DNA of 49,536 nucleotides, taken from M55B112 sp040903745 (GTDB lineage Bacteria > Bacteroidota > Bacteroidia > Bacteroidales > GCA-2748055). How positions within the stretch are numbered: the stretch's first letter is position 1; every line of letters starts with the position of its first letter. The stretch covers positions 1 through 49,536 of the forward strand of contig JBBDUV010000029.1 in NCBI GenBank assembly GCA_040903745.1. The letters are read 5' to 3'. Of this stretch, positions 41,956 to 49,536 are shown in pieces. The notes beneath the pieces were generated by a model that saw only the letters and a list, made by a program, of their open reading frames with translations, made no database searches and was not told where the DNA came from. The translations under genes and the position numbers were made by a program.

Positions 41956-44900
41956 ATGGCCGGATTAAAGTTAAATATCTGTTTTTGGTATGTGGATCAT
42001 ACCCTTATTGAGGAGATTATCCACTTACTCAAAGAGGGAAATTATAATCCGGTATATAGCAATTGCAGAGACATCAGACTCGTTTTGGAGAGTATAGATA
42101 AAGGTGATCCAGACCTGATCATAGCCGATTATGATCTGCCCGAAGTATTAAGAAACAAAATTGAAGGGACACACAGCCGGAGCGGTTTTCACATCCCGCT
42201 GATCTACCTGGTTGGAGAAAGGAATGAAGAGAAAGCAGCAGAGACACTGAAGCGGGGGGTTTGGGATTACCTCTTGAAAAGCCATTTTGTAAAACTCATT
42301 CCCACTGTATATTCATCCCAGAAATATGGAAAAGTTCTCAAGCTCAGCAGGCGGGTGCAGAATGAACTGGAGGAGTCGCGGGAGCATTTCAGAAATCTGT
42401 CGGAGAATTCTCCTGATGTGATTATGCGTTTTGACCGTGAATACAGGCATCTGTATGTGAATCAGACAGTATTTGATCAGACTGGAATACCCGTCAAGGA
42501 TTTTATTAACCGGACCCATGCAGAGATGGGACAATTCCCGGAGGAGAAGGTTCTATTTTGGGAACGCGCCATTGATACAGTTTTTGATACAAAAGAAAAA
42601 CACACTGTTGAGTTTGATCTTGAAACTGGACAGGAACGTATTTATTTGGAATGGAGACTTTTCCCTGAGTTTAATGAGGATGGGGAAGTTCAGACCGTGC
42701 TTGCCATCGCGAGGAATATTACAGATTCGAAAAAGGCAAATGAGGCAATCAGAAATAGTGAGGAGCAGTTAAAGCTTGTAATAGAGGCAACAAGCCTCGG
42801 ATATTGGGACTGGAGCCTTAAAACCAACATGGTGTACTTCTCCCCAATCTATTTCAAAATGTTAGGCTACGGACCAGATGAATTTCCTCAAAAGCTGGAG
42901 ACATGGCATTCCCTGCTTCATGATGATGATCGGGAACAGGCAATCGCCTTTATTAATGATTTTCTCTTAAGTAAGCGAAGGGATTTTGAATTAGAGTTTA
43001 GACTTATCTGCAAGAGTGGTGCTGCAAAGTGGATCTCCGCCAGGGGACAGATCGTAGAGAAAAATGAAGATGGATCTCCCCGTCGACTGATCGGAACGCA
43101 TGAGGATATTTCTGAACGAAAGAGGAACGAACTGATACAGCAAACCCTCTTTAACATATCCAATGCAGTAAACACAACGATCAACCTGAATGAACTGTAT
43201 GAAAAAATATGGGAGAACCTGGGTAGGATCATCGATACAACCAACTGTTTTCTTGCACTGTATAATGAGGAGACAAAAATGTTAACCATGCCCTTTCTCA
43301 GAGATAAACACGACTCTTTTTCGGAATTTCCGGCAGGTAAGACTTTCACAGGTTATGTGGTTAGTACAGGTAAAGCACAGTTAATTGATCCTCAACTAGA
43401 GAAGCAGTTAATTGCAGAAGGGCATGTTGAACCTGTAGGAGCTCCCTGTGTGAGTTGGCTGGGTGTTCCCTTAAAGACGAATAATAAAATTATTGGCGTA
43501 TTTGCTGTGCAATCCTATCACGAGGATGTTGTTTTTACTGATGAGGATGCCAGGATACTGGAATTTGTCAGTGACCAGATCGCTCTTGCAATCAAGCGGA
43601 AACGTGACCAGAACAATATTATAAAGAGCCAGGAGAAGCAAAGGAGGATATTTGAGTCCTCCCCCGATCCTATCGTTGTTGTTAACCGGGACGGCTTGGT
43701 AATCGACTATAATACCGGACTGCTTCGCACAATGAATATTACCAATGAGCCGCTGATTGGCCAAAGCATCTTTCATTTTATCAGTAAAAGAGAGTGGCGG
43801 AAAGCACTTCGTAATTTCAAACAGACATGGGAAGAGCGTTATCTTAAAAACCTTGAATTCCAGATGAAGCGTGCCGACGGATCTCATTTTGAGTCGGAAG
43901 TTTCGTCCGGCGCAATATACGACAGCGATGGAATGCCCGAATCGATGGTGATCATGTTTAAAGATATCACTGAGAGGAAAGAGGCGGAAAGAGACCTTCT
44001 GTTGGCAAAGGATAGAGCAGAAGAATCTGACAGACTCAAGTCTGCCTTTTTATCAAACATGTCGCATGAGATCAGAACACCGATGAATGCCATAGTTGGG
44101 TTTTCTGATCTGTTAAATGATCCGGAAATCAGTTCCGAGTCCCGAAGCGAGTATATTGCCCAGATCAATCTGGGAGCTGAAAACCTGATGAACCTGATCG
44201 ATGATATAATTGATATTTCTAAAATTGAAGCAGGTCAGATCAAGATCGATAAACATGATTGCCATCTGCATGATCTATTAAAAGAGCAGGTGACCATGTT
44301 CGCGCAGAACCTTGAGAGGGTGAACAAGGCACATTTGGACCTTCGGTTAAACTGGAAGTGTTCATCAGAGAGACTCACCTTCAATACAGATCATTTTCGT
44401 GTGAAGCAGATCGTCTCAAACCTATTAAATAATGCCATTAAGTTTACCGATCAGGGTTTTGTTGAACTGGGAGCTGAAAAGAAAAATAGTGCAATGAGGA
44501 TCTATGTTAAGGACTCCGGAGTTGGCATTGTTCCGGAAAAGGAGAAGGTAATTTTCGATCGCTTTATGCAGGGACACCAGTCGAAGGAGAGGATTTATGG
44601 CGGTACCGGCCTGGGTCTTGCGATTTCAAAGAACCTGGTTGAATTGCTGGGTGGTAAAATGGGGGTTCATTCAGAACATGGGGCAGGATCAGAGTTCTGG
44701 TTCACACTTCCCTGGGATGAGGTGAAGCAGCCAGTGATCAAAAGAAATGATCATCCAACCAGCTTATTGTATGACTGGAAAGATAAAACTATTCTTATTG
44801 CAGAAGACGATGATTTAAATTACAGCCTGGTTGTTGAATCCCTGAAAAGAACCAACATTAAAATTATCCGTGCGAAAGATGGTAAGGAGACCATTGAACT

Positions 44901-45144
44901 TTTTGACAAGCATGCGGATCGTCTGGATTTGGTACTGATGGACATAAGAATGCCTGAGATAGACGGTTATGAATGCACCCGTATCATAAAGGATAAAATG
45001 CCGGATATGCCTGTAATTGCACAAACAGCCTACGCCATGTCGGGCGAAAGGGTTCAGAGCAAGCAGGCAGGATGTAACGACCATGTTAGCAAACCCTTGA
45101 ACAAGGAGGCATTGATTCGTAAAATGAACCGGTTTTTAAAGTGA
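41956..45144 (+). CDS. Hybrid histidine kinase: REC-PAS-PAS-GAF-PAS-HisKA-HATPase-REC
   Basis: A 1062-residue soluble-looking sensor with no transmembrane segment. The N-terminal receiver has acceptor Asp58 in LIIADYDLP. PAS domains lie at about 140-270 and 270-395, a GAF domain at about 400-550 and another PAS at about 560-690. The HisKA motif SNMSHEIRTPMNAIVGFSDL carries His704, and the ATPase has N-box IVSNLLNNAIKFTDQ, G1 VKDSGVGI and G2 YGGTGLGLAISKNLV. A C-terminal receiver has Asp996 in LVLMDIRMP. Receivers at both ends suggest input from another kinase and an intramolecular relay out. Its stop lies one base before the start of a solute-binding lipoprotein gene, so the two are cotranscribed. 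Confidence 0.93.
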   Translation: MAGLKLNICFWYVDHTLIEEIIHLLKEGNYNPVYSNCRDIRLVLESIDKGDPDLIIADYDLPEVLRNKIEGTHSRSGFHIPLIYLVGERNEEKAAETLKRGVWDYLLKSHFVKLIPTVYSSQKYGKVLKLSRRVQNELEESREHFRNLSENSPDVIMRFDREYRHLYVNQTVFDQTGIPVKDFINRTHAEMGQFPEEKVLFWERAIDTVFDTKEKHTVEFDLETGQERIYLEWRLFPEFNEDGEVQTVLAIARNITDSKKANEAIRNSEEQLKLVIEATSLGYWDWSLKTNMVYFSPIYFKMLGYGPDEFPQKLETWHSLLHDDDREQAIAFINDFLLSKRRDFELEFRLICKSGAAKWISARGQIVEKNEDGSPRRLIGTHEDISERKRNELIQQTLFNISNAVNTTINLNELYEKIWENLGRIIDTTNCFLALYNEETKMLTMPFLRDKHDSFSEFPAGKTFTGYVVSTGKAQLIDPQLEKQLIAEGHVEPVGAPCVSWLGVPLKTNNKIIGVFAVQSYHEDVVFTDEDARILEFVSDQIALAIKRKRDQNNIIKSQEKQRRIFESSPDPIVVVNRDGLVIDYNTGLLRTMNITNEPLIGQSIFHFISKREWRKALRNFKQTWEERYLKNLEFQMKRADGSHFESEVSSGAIYDSDGMPESMVIMFKDITERKEAERDLLLAKDRAEESDRLKSAFLSNMSHEIRTPMNAIVGFSDLLNDPEISSESRSEYIAQINLGAENLMNLIDDIIDISKIEAGQIKIDKHDCHLHDLLKEQVTMFAQNLERVNKAHLDLRLNWKCSSERLTFNTDHFRVKQIVSNLLNNAIKFTDQGFVELGAEKKNSAMRIYVKDSGVGIVPEKEKVIFDRFMQGHQSKERIYGGTGLGLAISKNLVELLGGKMGVHSEHGAGSEFWFTLPWDEVKQPVIKRNDHPTSLLYDWKDKTILIAEDDDLNYSLVVESLKRTNIKIIRAKDGKETIELFDKHADRLDLVLMDIRMPEIDGYECTRIIKDKMPDMPVIAQTAYAMSGERVQSKQAGCNDHVSKPLNKEALIRKMNRFLK

Positions 45145-45145
45145 T

Positions 45146-46789
45146 ATGGGTATGAGGTTCTTTCTCCTGTTTACAGCTATGGTCCTGGCACTGCAGTTGT
45201 CAGGCTGCCGGGATATAAAAGAGACCTCACAGAAGGGATCCGTATTCAGGTACAACGAATCAAAAGGCATAACTACACTCGACCCGGCCTATGCCAGGAA
45301 CCAGACCATCATATGGCCGGTTAGCCAGATCTTTAACGGACTGGTGCAGCTTGACGACAGCCTGAACATACGGCCCGGCATTTCCCATCGCTGGGATATA
45401 AGCAATGATGGTAAGGAATATACATTTTACCTTCGTGCAGATATCCGTTTTCATGCATCTGAATACCTTGAAAAAGAACAGCGTAAAGTAATAGCGAATG
45501 ACTTTGTTTATAGTTTCGGGCGTATTCTTGACCCTTCGGTTGCATCGCCTGGAAGCTGGATATTTGAGCACGTGGATCCTGATCGCGGGTTTGTTGCCCT
45601 GAATGATACAACATTCCGCATCACCCTCGCGAACCCCTTCCCCCCCTTTTTATCGATCCTTGCCATGCCTTACTGTTCTGTGGTACCAATGGAGGTAGTA
45701 GAACAACCGGAGGCCGATTTCGCCAATCATCCGGTAGGCACAGGTCCGTTTGCATTTAAATTATGGAGTCCCGATGAAAAACTGATCCTCCTAAGAAATG
45801 ATCACTATTTTGAAAAAGATAAAGAGGGAACCAGGCTTCCCTACCTGGATGCTGTCTCTATTTCATTCATCAAAGATAAGCAGAGTGAATTTTTGGAATT
45901 CCTGAAAGGAAACCTGGATTTTTTATCGGGTGTCCATGTTACCTATAAAGATGAACTGCTTACCCGATCGGGGACGCTGAATCCCAAATACAGGGAGCGC
46001 ATTAAATTACTGACAACGCCCTACCTCAATACCGAGTACCTGGGGATTTTACTACAGGGGCCGGAGGTAGACGAACATGTATTGCTGAATAAACTCATCA
46101 GAAAAGCGATCAACTACGGATTTGACCGGGTCAAGATGATGAAATATCTTCGGAATAACCTGGGATATCCCGCCACCGGTGGCATGATCCCGCCCGGATT
46201 ACCAGGTCATCTGGAGTATTCTGAAGGGTATGATTACCAGCCAGATCTGGCACGAAAGCTGATCAGGGAAGCCGGATATACCAGCGGGAACGATCTTCCG
46301 GCTATTCAACTTACTACAACTTCTGACTATCTGGATTTGTGTGAATTTATCCAATATGAACTGGGTAGAATAGGGATGAAGATTGACATTAATGTAAGCA
46401 CCGGCGGGGCATTCAGGAACATGGTAGCGAATGGTAATCTGCCGTTTTTCAGGGGATCGTGGATTGCCGATTATGCTGATGCTGAAAACTACCTGGCTCT
46501 TTTTTATTCTGGTAACCATGCACCTGCCGGTCCGAATTACACCCGGTTTGAATCGGCGGCGTTCGACCGGCTCTACGAGTCCTCTGTGCTTGAAAAAGAT
46601 CCTGCTAAAAGGCATGACATTTACAGAAAGATGGATCGTATCGTGGTTGAGGAAGCGCCTGTGGTTCCGCTATTTTACGACATGGTAGTGAGGTTTGCCC
46701 CACTGGAGATTCAGGGGTTTAAACCAAACGCCATGAATAATCTCATACTGAAGAATGTGACAAAAACTTCAAAAGTAACAGCTGAATGA
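45146..46789 (+). CDS. Peptide/oligosaccharide-type ABC solute-binding lipoprotein (SBP family 5)
   Basis: A 547-residue lipoprotein (lipobox LQLSGC) of the OppA/DppA family. Diagnostic blocks are ITTLDPAYARNQTIIWPVSQ, IFNGLVQLDDSLNIRPGISH, WDISNDGKEYTFYLRADIRF, HPVGTGPFAFKLW and IADYADAENYLALFYS, with the second lobe returning to VPLFYDMVVRF. Length and start are normal. No permease or ATPase gene lies nearby, so it either feeds a transporter encoded elsewhere or acts as a ligand receptor. Its one-base spacing to the hybrid kinase gene suggests that it supplies a signal to that pathway, although the kinase has no periplasmic domain. Confidence 0.9.
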   Translation: MGMRFFLLFTAMVLALQLSGCRDIKETSQKGSVFRYNESKGITTLDPAYARNQTIIWPVSQIFNGLVQLDDSLNIRPGISHRWDISNDGKEYTFYLRADIRFHASEYLEKEQRKVIANDFVYSFGRILDPSVASPGSWIFEHVDPDRGFVALNDTTFRITLANPFPPFLSILAMPYCSVVPMEVVEQPEADFANHPVGTGPFAFKLWSPDEKLILLRNDHYFEKDKEGTRLPYLDAVSISFIKDKQSEFLEFLKGNLDFLSGVHVTYKDELLTRSGTLNPKYRERIKLLTTPYLNTEYLGILLQGPEVDEHVLLNKLIRKAINYGFDRVKMMKYLRNNLGYPATGGMIPPGLPGHLEYSEGYDYQPDLARKLIREAGYTSGNDLPAIQLTTTSDYLDLCEFIQYELGRIGMKIDINVSTGGAFRNMVANGNLPFFRGSWIADYADAENYLALFYSGNHAPAGPNYTRFESAAFDRLYESSVLEKDPAKRHDIYRKMDRIVVEEAPVVPLFYDMVVRFAPLEIQGFKPNAMNNLILKNVTKTSKVTAE

Positions 46790-46800
46790 AACTGATAGGA

Positions 46801-48402
46801 TTACTCCTCATTTTTCAGAATCTTGCTGACTTCAGCTTCCGTTTTGTGCAATTTTTCCTTACAGATATTCAGGAGTTCTGTGACCCGTTTTACATTCACT
46901 GTTAGTTCATCAACATCCAGTTCCCCCTCCTCGATCTTGCTAAGAATCATCTCAATCTCAGCAACTGCTGCCTTATAGGTTATCTCCTCTTTTGTCATAT
47001 GCTTTTTATTTTTGATGGTCTGTGATGAATCAGTTTTTTCAACGATACTATGAACCCTGCCGTCCGACATCCTGGTTTCCAGCAGAGCACCCTTTTTCAG
47101 CTCTTTCACTGATTTCCTGATCTTTCCCTCTGAATAGGTGATACTGTATCCCCTTGCCAGCACCTTTTCCGGCCTCAGAAGCTCGAGCGATCGTTCTATA
47201 TTTCTTAATTGTTCGCGACCACCCTTCAGGCGATCAGCAATAACCCGTTGTCGCTTTTCCTGCAGATTCCGGAGATCGCGATTACGGTGCTCATAAAGCC
47301 CCCGCCAGAAATATTTTATCTTGCCGGAAAAATCTGTCAGCAGACTGTTTGCCTCTTTCAGCATTGCCTCCAGCGATCGCTTCATCTCACTGCCCAGCAG
47401 ATCCAGGGCATGTTTCTCTTCTGCTATATACTGCTGTGTAAGATGATGCAGGTCGGAAGCTTTCTGCTGCAGTGTCATTTGTTGCTGCTGAATAATCCAT
47501 TGGATGGTCTGACTGAATCTCTCCTGCAGACGGTCGAGATAATCGGTAAATTCAATCACCCTGTCGATGAGGAATTCAGCCACAGCAGTGGGCGTTTTCA
47601 GACTCCGGTGTGCCACCATATCGGCAATGGTCTCATCTCTGTCGTGACCGATCCCTGTGAGCACCGGCAGGGGAAACTGGGCAATATTCATGGTCAGCTC
47701 ATACCCGTTAAAGCAGTCCAGATCGGACCGGGAACCACCTCCTCTAATCAACACCACGGCATCAAATCTTTCACCTGTGTGATATACCTGTTCGAGTGCG
47801 TTTATGATCGATCTCTCGGCAGCTTCTCCCTGGACGATGGCAGGAAACAGAAAAACAGAAAAGCCGAAACCGCTGCTGTTATTGACCAGCGAGCCCATGA
47901 AATCGCCATAGCCAGCTGCCGTTTCAGAAGATATAACCGCTATTCGTTGCGGTACCAGGGCAAGCTCCAGCTCCCGGTTCATCTCCATGATCCCCGCTGC
48001 CTTCAGCCGGGCGATCACCTCCCTCTTTCTCATCTCCATCTCGCCCATGGTATAGGAAGGGTCGATATCAGTGATATTAAGGCTTAATCCGTATAATTGA
48101 TGAAAAGAGACAGCAGCCCTTAACAAAACCTTTATACCCGGTTGCAGCTTTGTTCCGGAAGTATGCTCAAAATAGGGCCTGAGCATCCGGAACTTCGACG
48201 ACCAGATGGTTGCCCTGCTTTTGGCCACGATATGGTCGTCCGTTACAGATTTCTCCACCAACTCCATGTAGCAGTGCCCGGTCCGGTTGATATTCAATTC
48301 ATTGATCTCAGCCACTACCCATACAGAATCAGGAAATGCTGATTGCATGGCTCCCTGAATCATCCCGGTAAGGGTACTGAGTGTGATGCTATCTGCTGCC
48401 AT
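46801..48402 (-). CDS. xseA: Exodeoxyribonuclease VII large and small subunits fused in one frame
   Basis: A 533-residue product. Residues 1 to about 460 are XseA: OB-fold (VWVVAEINELNINRTGHCYM), the catalytic region (RIAVISSETAAGYGDFMGSL, VVLIRGGGSRSDLDCFNGYE, PVLTGIGHDRDETIADMVAH), a coiled-coil and the end motif VLARGYSITYSEGK. After a linker the last 65 residues, from MTKEEITYKAAVAEIEMILS to SKILKNEE, are a complete XseB small subunit. The two are normally separate genes. Internal ATG at about 46997 could still give free XseB. Removing one A from the A-tract just before it would put a TGA on that ATG, the usual overlap. The start overlaps the upstream subtilase stop by one base (TAATG). 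Confidence 0.9.
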   Translation of the reverse strand: MAADSITLSTLTGMIQGAMQSAFPDSVWVVAEINELNINRTGHCYMELVEKSVTDDHIVAKSRATIWSSKFRMLRPYFEHTSGTKLQPGIKVLLRAAVSFHQLYGLSLNITDIDPSYTMGEMEMRKREVIARLKAAGIMEMNRELELALVPQRIAVISSETAAGYGDFMGSLVNNSSGFGFSVFLFPAIVQGEAAERSIINALEQVYHTGERFDAVVLIRGGGSRSDLDCFNGYELTMNIAQFPLPVLTGIGHDRDETIADMVAHRSLKTPTAVAEFLIDRVIEFTDYLDRLQERFSQTIQWIIQQQQMTLQQKASDLHHLTQQYIAEEKHALDLLGSEMKRSLEAMLKEANSLLTDFSGKIKYFWRGLYEHRNRDLRNLQEKRQRVIADRLKGGREQLRNIERSLELLRPEKVLARGYSITYSEGKIRKSVKELKKGALLETRMSDGRVHSIVEKTDSSQTIKNKKHMTKEEITYKAAVAEIEMILSKIEEGELDVDELTVNVKRVTELLNICKEKLHKTEAEVSKILKNEE

Positions 48403-49536
48403 TATTTTTTTATAATGCGACTTCTGAATGATCTTTCTTTGTCAACTATCTCAATGATATACATACCGGGGGTAACGGCTGAAGGCAGATCGGTCCTGCC
48501 GGGAATATTTACCTGGCCGGTGCTTACCTTTCTTCCCTGCATGTCGTACAGGTTGATGTGGTATGTTCCGTGATTCTCGGCCGGGAGTGCAATAAAAATA
48601 TGATCTGTATAGGGATTCGGGTAAATTTTTAAATCTCCGGAGAACAGTGACGGTTCGACGGAGGTGATGGCATAGTAGGCTTCCCTGAAACTGGGAATGC
48701 CGTATCCGTATTCAATATCCGGGAGTGAGCTCCTGTTGCCCGACTCAATGATCCATCGCATCAGCTCGGTGGAAGTGAGGGCGGGGAAGGCCTGCCATAG
48801 TACCGCGGTTGCACCGGCGATCACAGGAGATGAATAGGATGTGCCATATCCGGGTTTTGCTGTCCCATCGGTTGACTGAACTGCGGTGAGCGCTCCCATG
48901 GCCGATATTTCCGGCTTGATCCTGTGGTCGTATGTCGGTCCGCGTGAACTGAACGATGCCAGGGTGCCGCTGCTGTTTACCGCCCCGATGGTAAGGATAT
49001 CAGTCGCATCGGCCGGTGCGCCGATGTAGTGCCAGCTAACGTTGCCCAAATTGCCCGCGCTGGTAATGCTTATCATACCCTTTGCCGCTGTCATGCCATT
49101 GGCGATGGAAATGTGGGCCGTTTTTCCGTTCATATCCCGGTAGGTGTAATTTGTTGTTGAATCATCGAAGGTTGTATAACCAAGCGATGTATTGATGATG
49201 TCGGTCCCAAGGCTGTCGGCCCATTCGGCACCTGCGATCCAGGCATACTCCTCAATCCGTGTCTCAGAACGGATATCTTCCGTAGTGGCCAGGATCAGTT
49301 GTACATCAGGAGCAGTTCCAACCAGGGTGTCGGGCCAGTCGGCAACAATAATTGAGCTGACGCTGGTGCCGTGTGAGCTGGCGTTATACACATCTTTATC
49401 TCTTTCAACGAAATTGCGTGTGGCGAGGATCTGGCCATTTGATACTGGCGTTAAAAAAGCTGGCAATGTTGTGAGACTTGTGAACCCGCCATCCAGCACG
49501 GCCAGAATTACTCCGCGACCGGTATATCCCTTCTCA
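48402..49536 (-). CDS. Secreted subtilisin-family (S8) protease with T9SS sorting domain, 5' end beyond window
   Basis: The 3' part (378 codons visible) of a subtilase. The catalytic triad is complete: Asp in GVILAVLDGGF at the window edge, His in NASSHGTSVSSI and Ser in YGTSYSSPVIAGATAVLW, with the oxyanion asparagine in MISITSAGNLGN. After the catalytic domain a type A T9SS sorting domain (KIYPNPYTDHIFIALPAENH to SRIIKK) marks secretion by the type IX system, probably onto the cell surface. The signal peptide and propeptide are outside the window. The stop codon overlaps the xseA start, so the two unrelated genes are transcribed together. Confidence 0.93.
   Translation of the reverse strand, partial: EKGYTGRGVILAVLDGGFTSLTTLPAFLTPVSNGQILATRNFVERDKDVYNASSHGTSVSSIIVADWPDTLVGTAPDVQLILATTEDIRSETRIEEYAWIAGAEWADSLGTDIINTSLGYTTFDDSTTNYTYRDMNGKTAHISIANGMTAAKGMISITSAGNLGNVSWHYIGAPADATDILTIGAVNSSGTLASFSSRGPTYDHRIKPEISAMGALTAVQSTDGTAKPGYGTSYSSPVIAGATAVLWQAFPALTSTELMRWIIESGNRSSLPDIEYGYGIPSFREAYYAITSVEPSLFSGDLKIYPNPYTDHIFIALPAENHGTYHINLYDMQGRKVSTGQVNIPGRTDLPSAVTPGMYIIEIVDKERSFRSRIIKK

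Overview
The window is chromosomal DNA of a member of the Bacteroidota, probably a free-living Bacteroidales or Marinilabiliales-like anaerobe. The evidence is: C-terminal type IX secretion sorting domains on secreted proteins, a TonB-dependent receptor with an N-terminal carboxypeptidase-regulatory-like domain, Tat-exported Gfo/Idh and aldo/keto reductases, an NtrY/NtrC-type sigma-54 pair, and several promoters with the phylum-specific -7 box TAnnTTTG. No phage, integron or CRISPR array was found. The only sign of an insertion sequence is a short transposase remnant.

Layout. 1-3.7 kb: 5' part of folC (minus) carrying an in-frame minisatellite, a truncated nitroreductase, then phoH, a SixA-like phosphatase and mutT. 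4-6.9 kb: a two-gene unit encoding a tetraheme NapC/NrfH cytochrome fused to a formylglycine-generating-enzyme-like domain, and a Tat-exported Gfo/Idh oxidoreductase. 6.85-12.4 kb: an AT-richer, decaying stretch with an amidase fragment, tRNA-Val, two exported aldo/keto reductases, a stop-interrupted gene remnant, a signal-peptide-only fragment, a Cys-type sulfatase lipoprotein and a transposase remnant. 12.5-15.1 kb: mlaEFD lipid-transport operon. 15.4-23.5 kb: secreted proteins, including a beta-helix protein, a dockerin protein, a cohesin protein and a lamin-tail/cohesin/dockerin/T9SS protein. A crcB fluoride exporter with a candidate fluoride riboswitch and a ruined DUF190 gene lies among them.

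23.6-28.6 kb: RHH/PIN toxin-antitoxin pair with a palindromic operator, a thioredoxin-fold protein, a membrane MutS-like ATPase and a TauE/SafE permease. 28.8-31.5 kb: NtrY-like kinase and NtrC-like sigma-54 activator. 32-39 kb: beta-barrel protein, YtcJ-like amidohydrolase, cca, an exported EEP hydrolase and a beta-helix lipoprotein, with a mini-hairpin repeat array and a 42-bp tandem repeat between genes. 39.3-46.8 kb: TPP riboswitch and TonB receptor, then a large hybrid histidine kinase abutting a peptide/solute-binding lipoprotein. 46.8 kb to the end: exonuclease VII large and small subunits joined in one reading frame, and a T9SS-exported subtilase running off the window.

The points that deserve most attention are the cytochrome/FGE fusion lacking the FGE cysteines, the cohesin/dockerin set, the XseA-XseB fusion with a visible one-base route from the usual ATGA overlap, the minisatellite inside folC, the candidate fluoride riboswitch with compensatory pairing next to a dead DUF190 gene, and repeated 3' truncation of genes right up to their neighbours. 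No wholly new defence or mobile system is evident.
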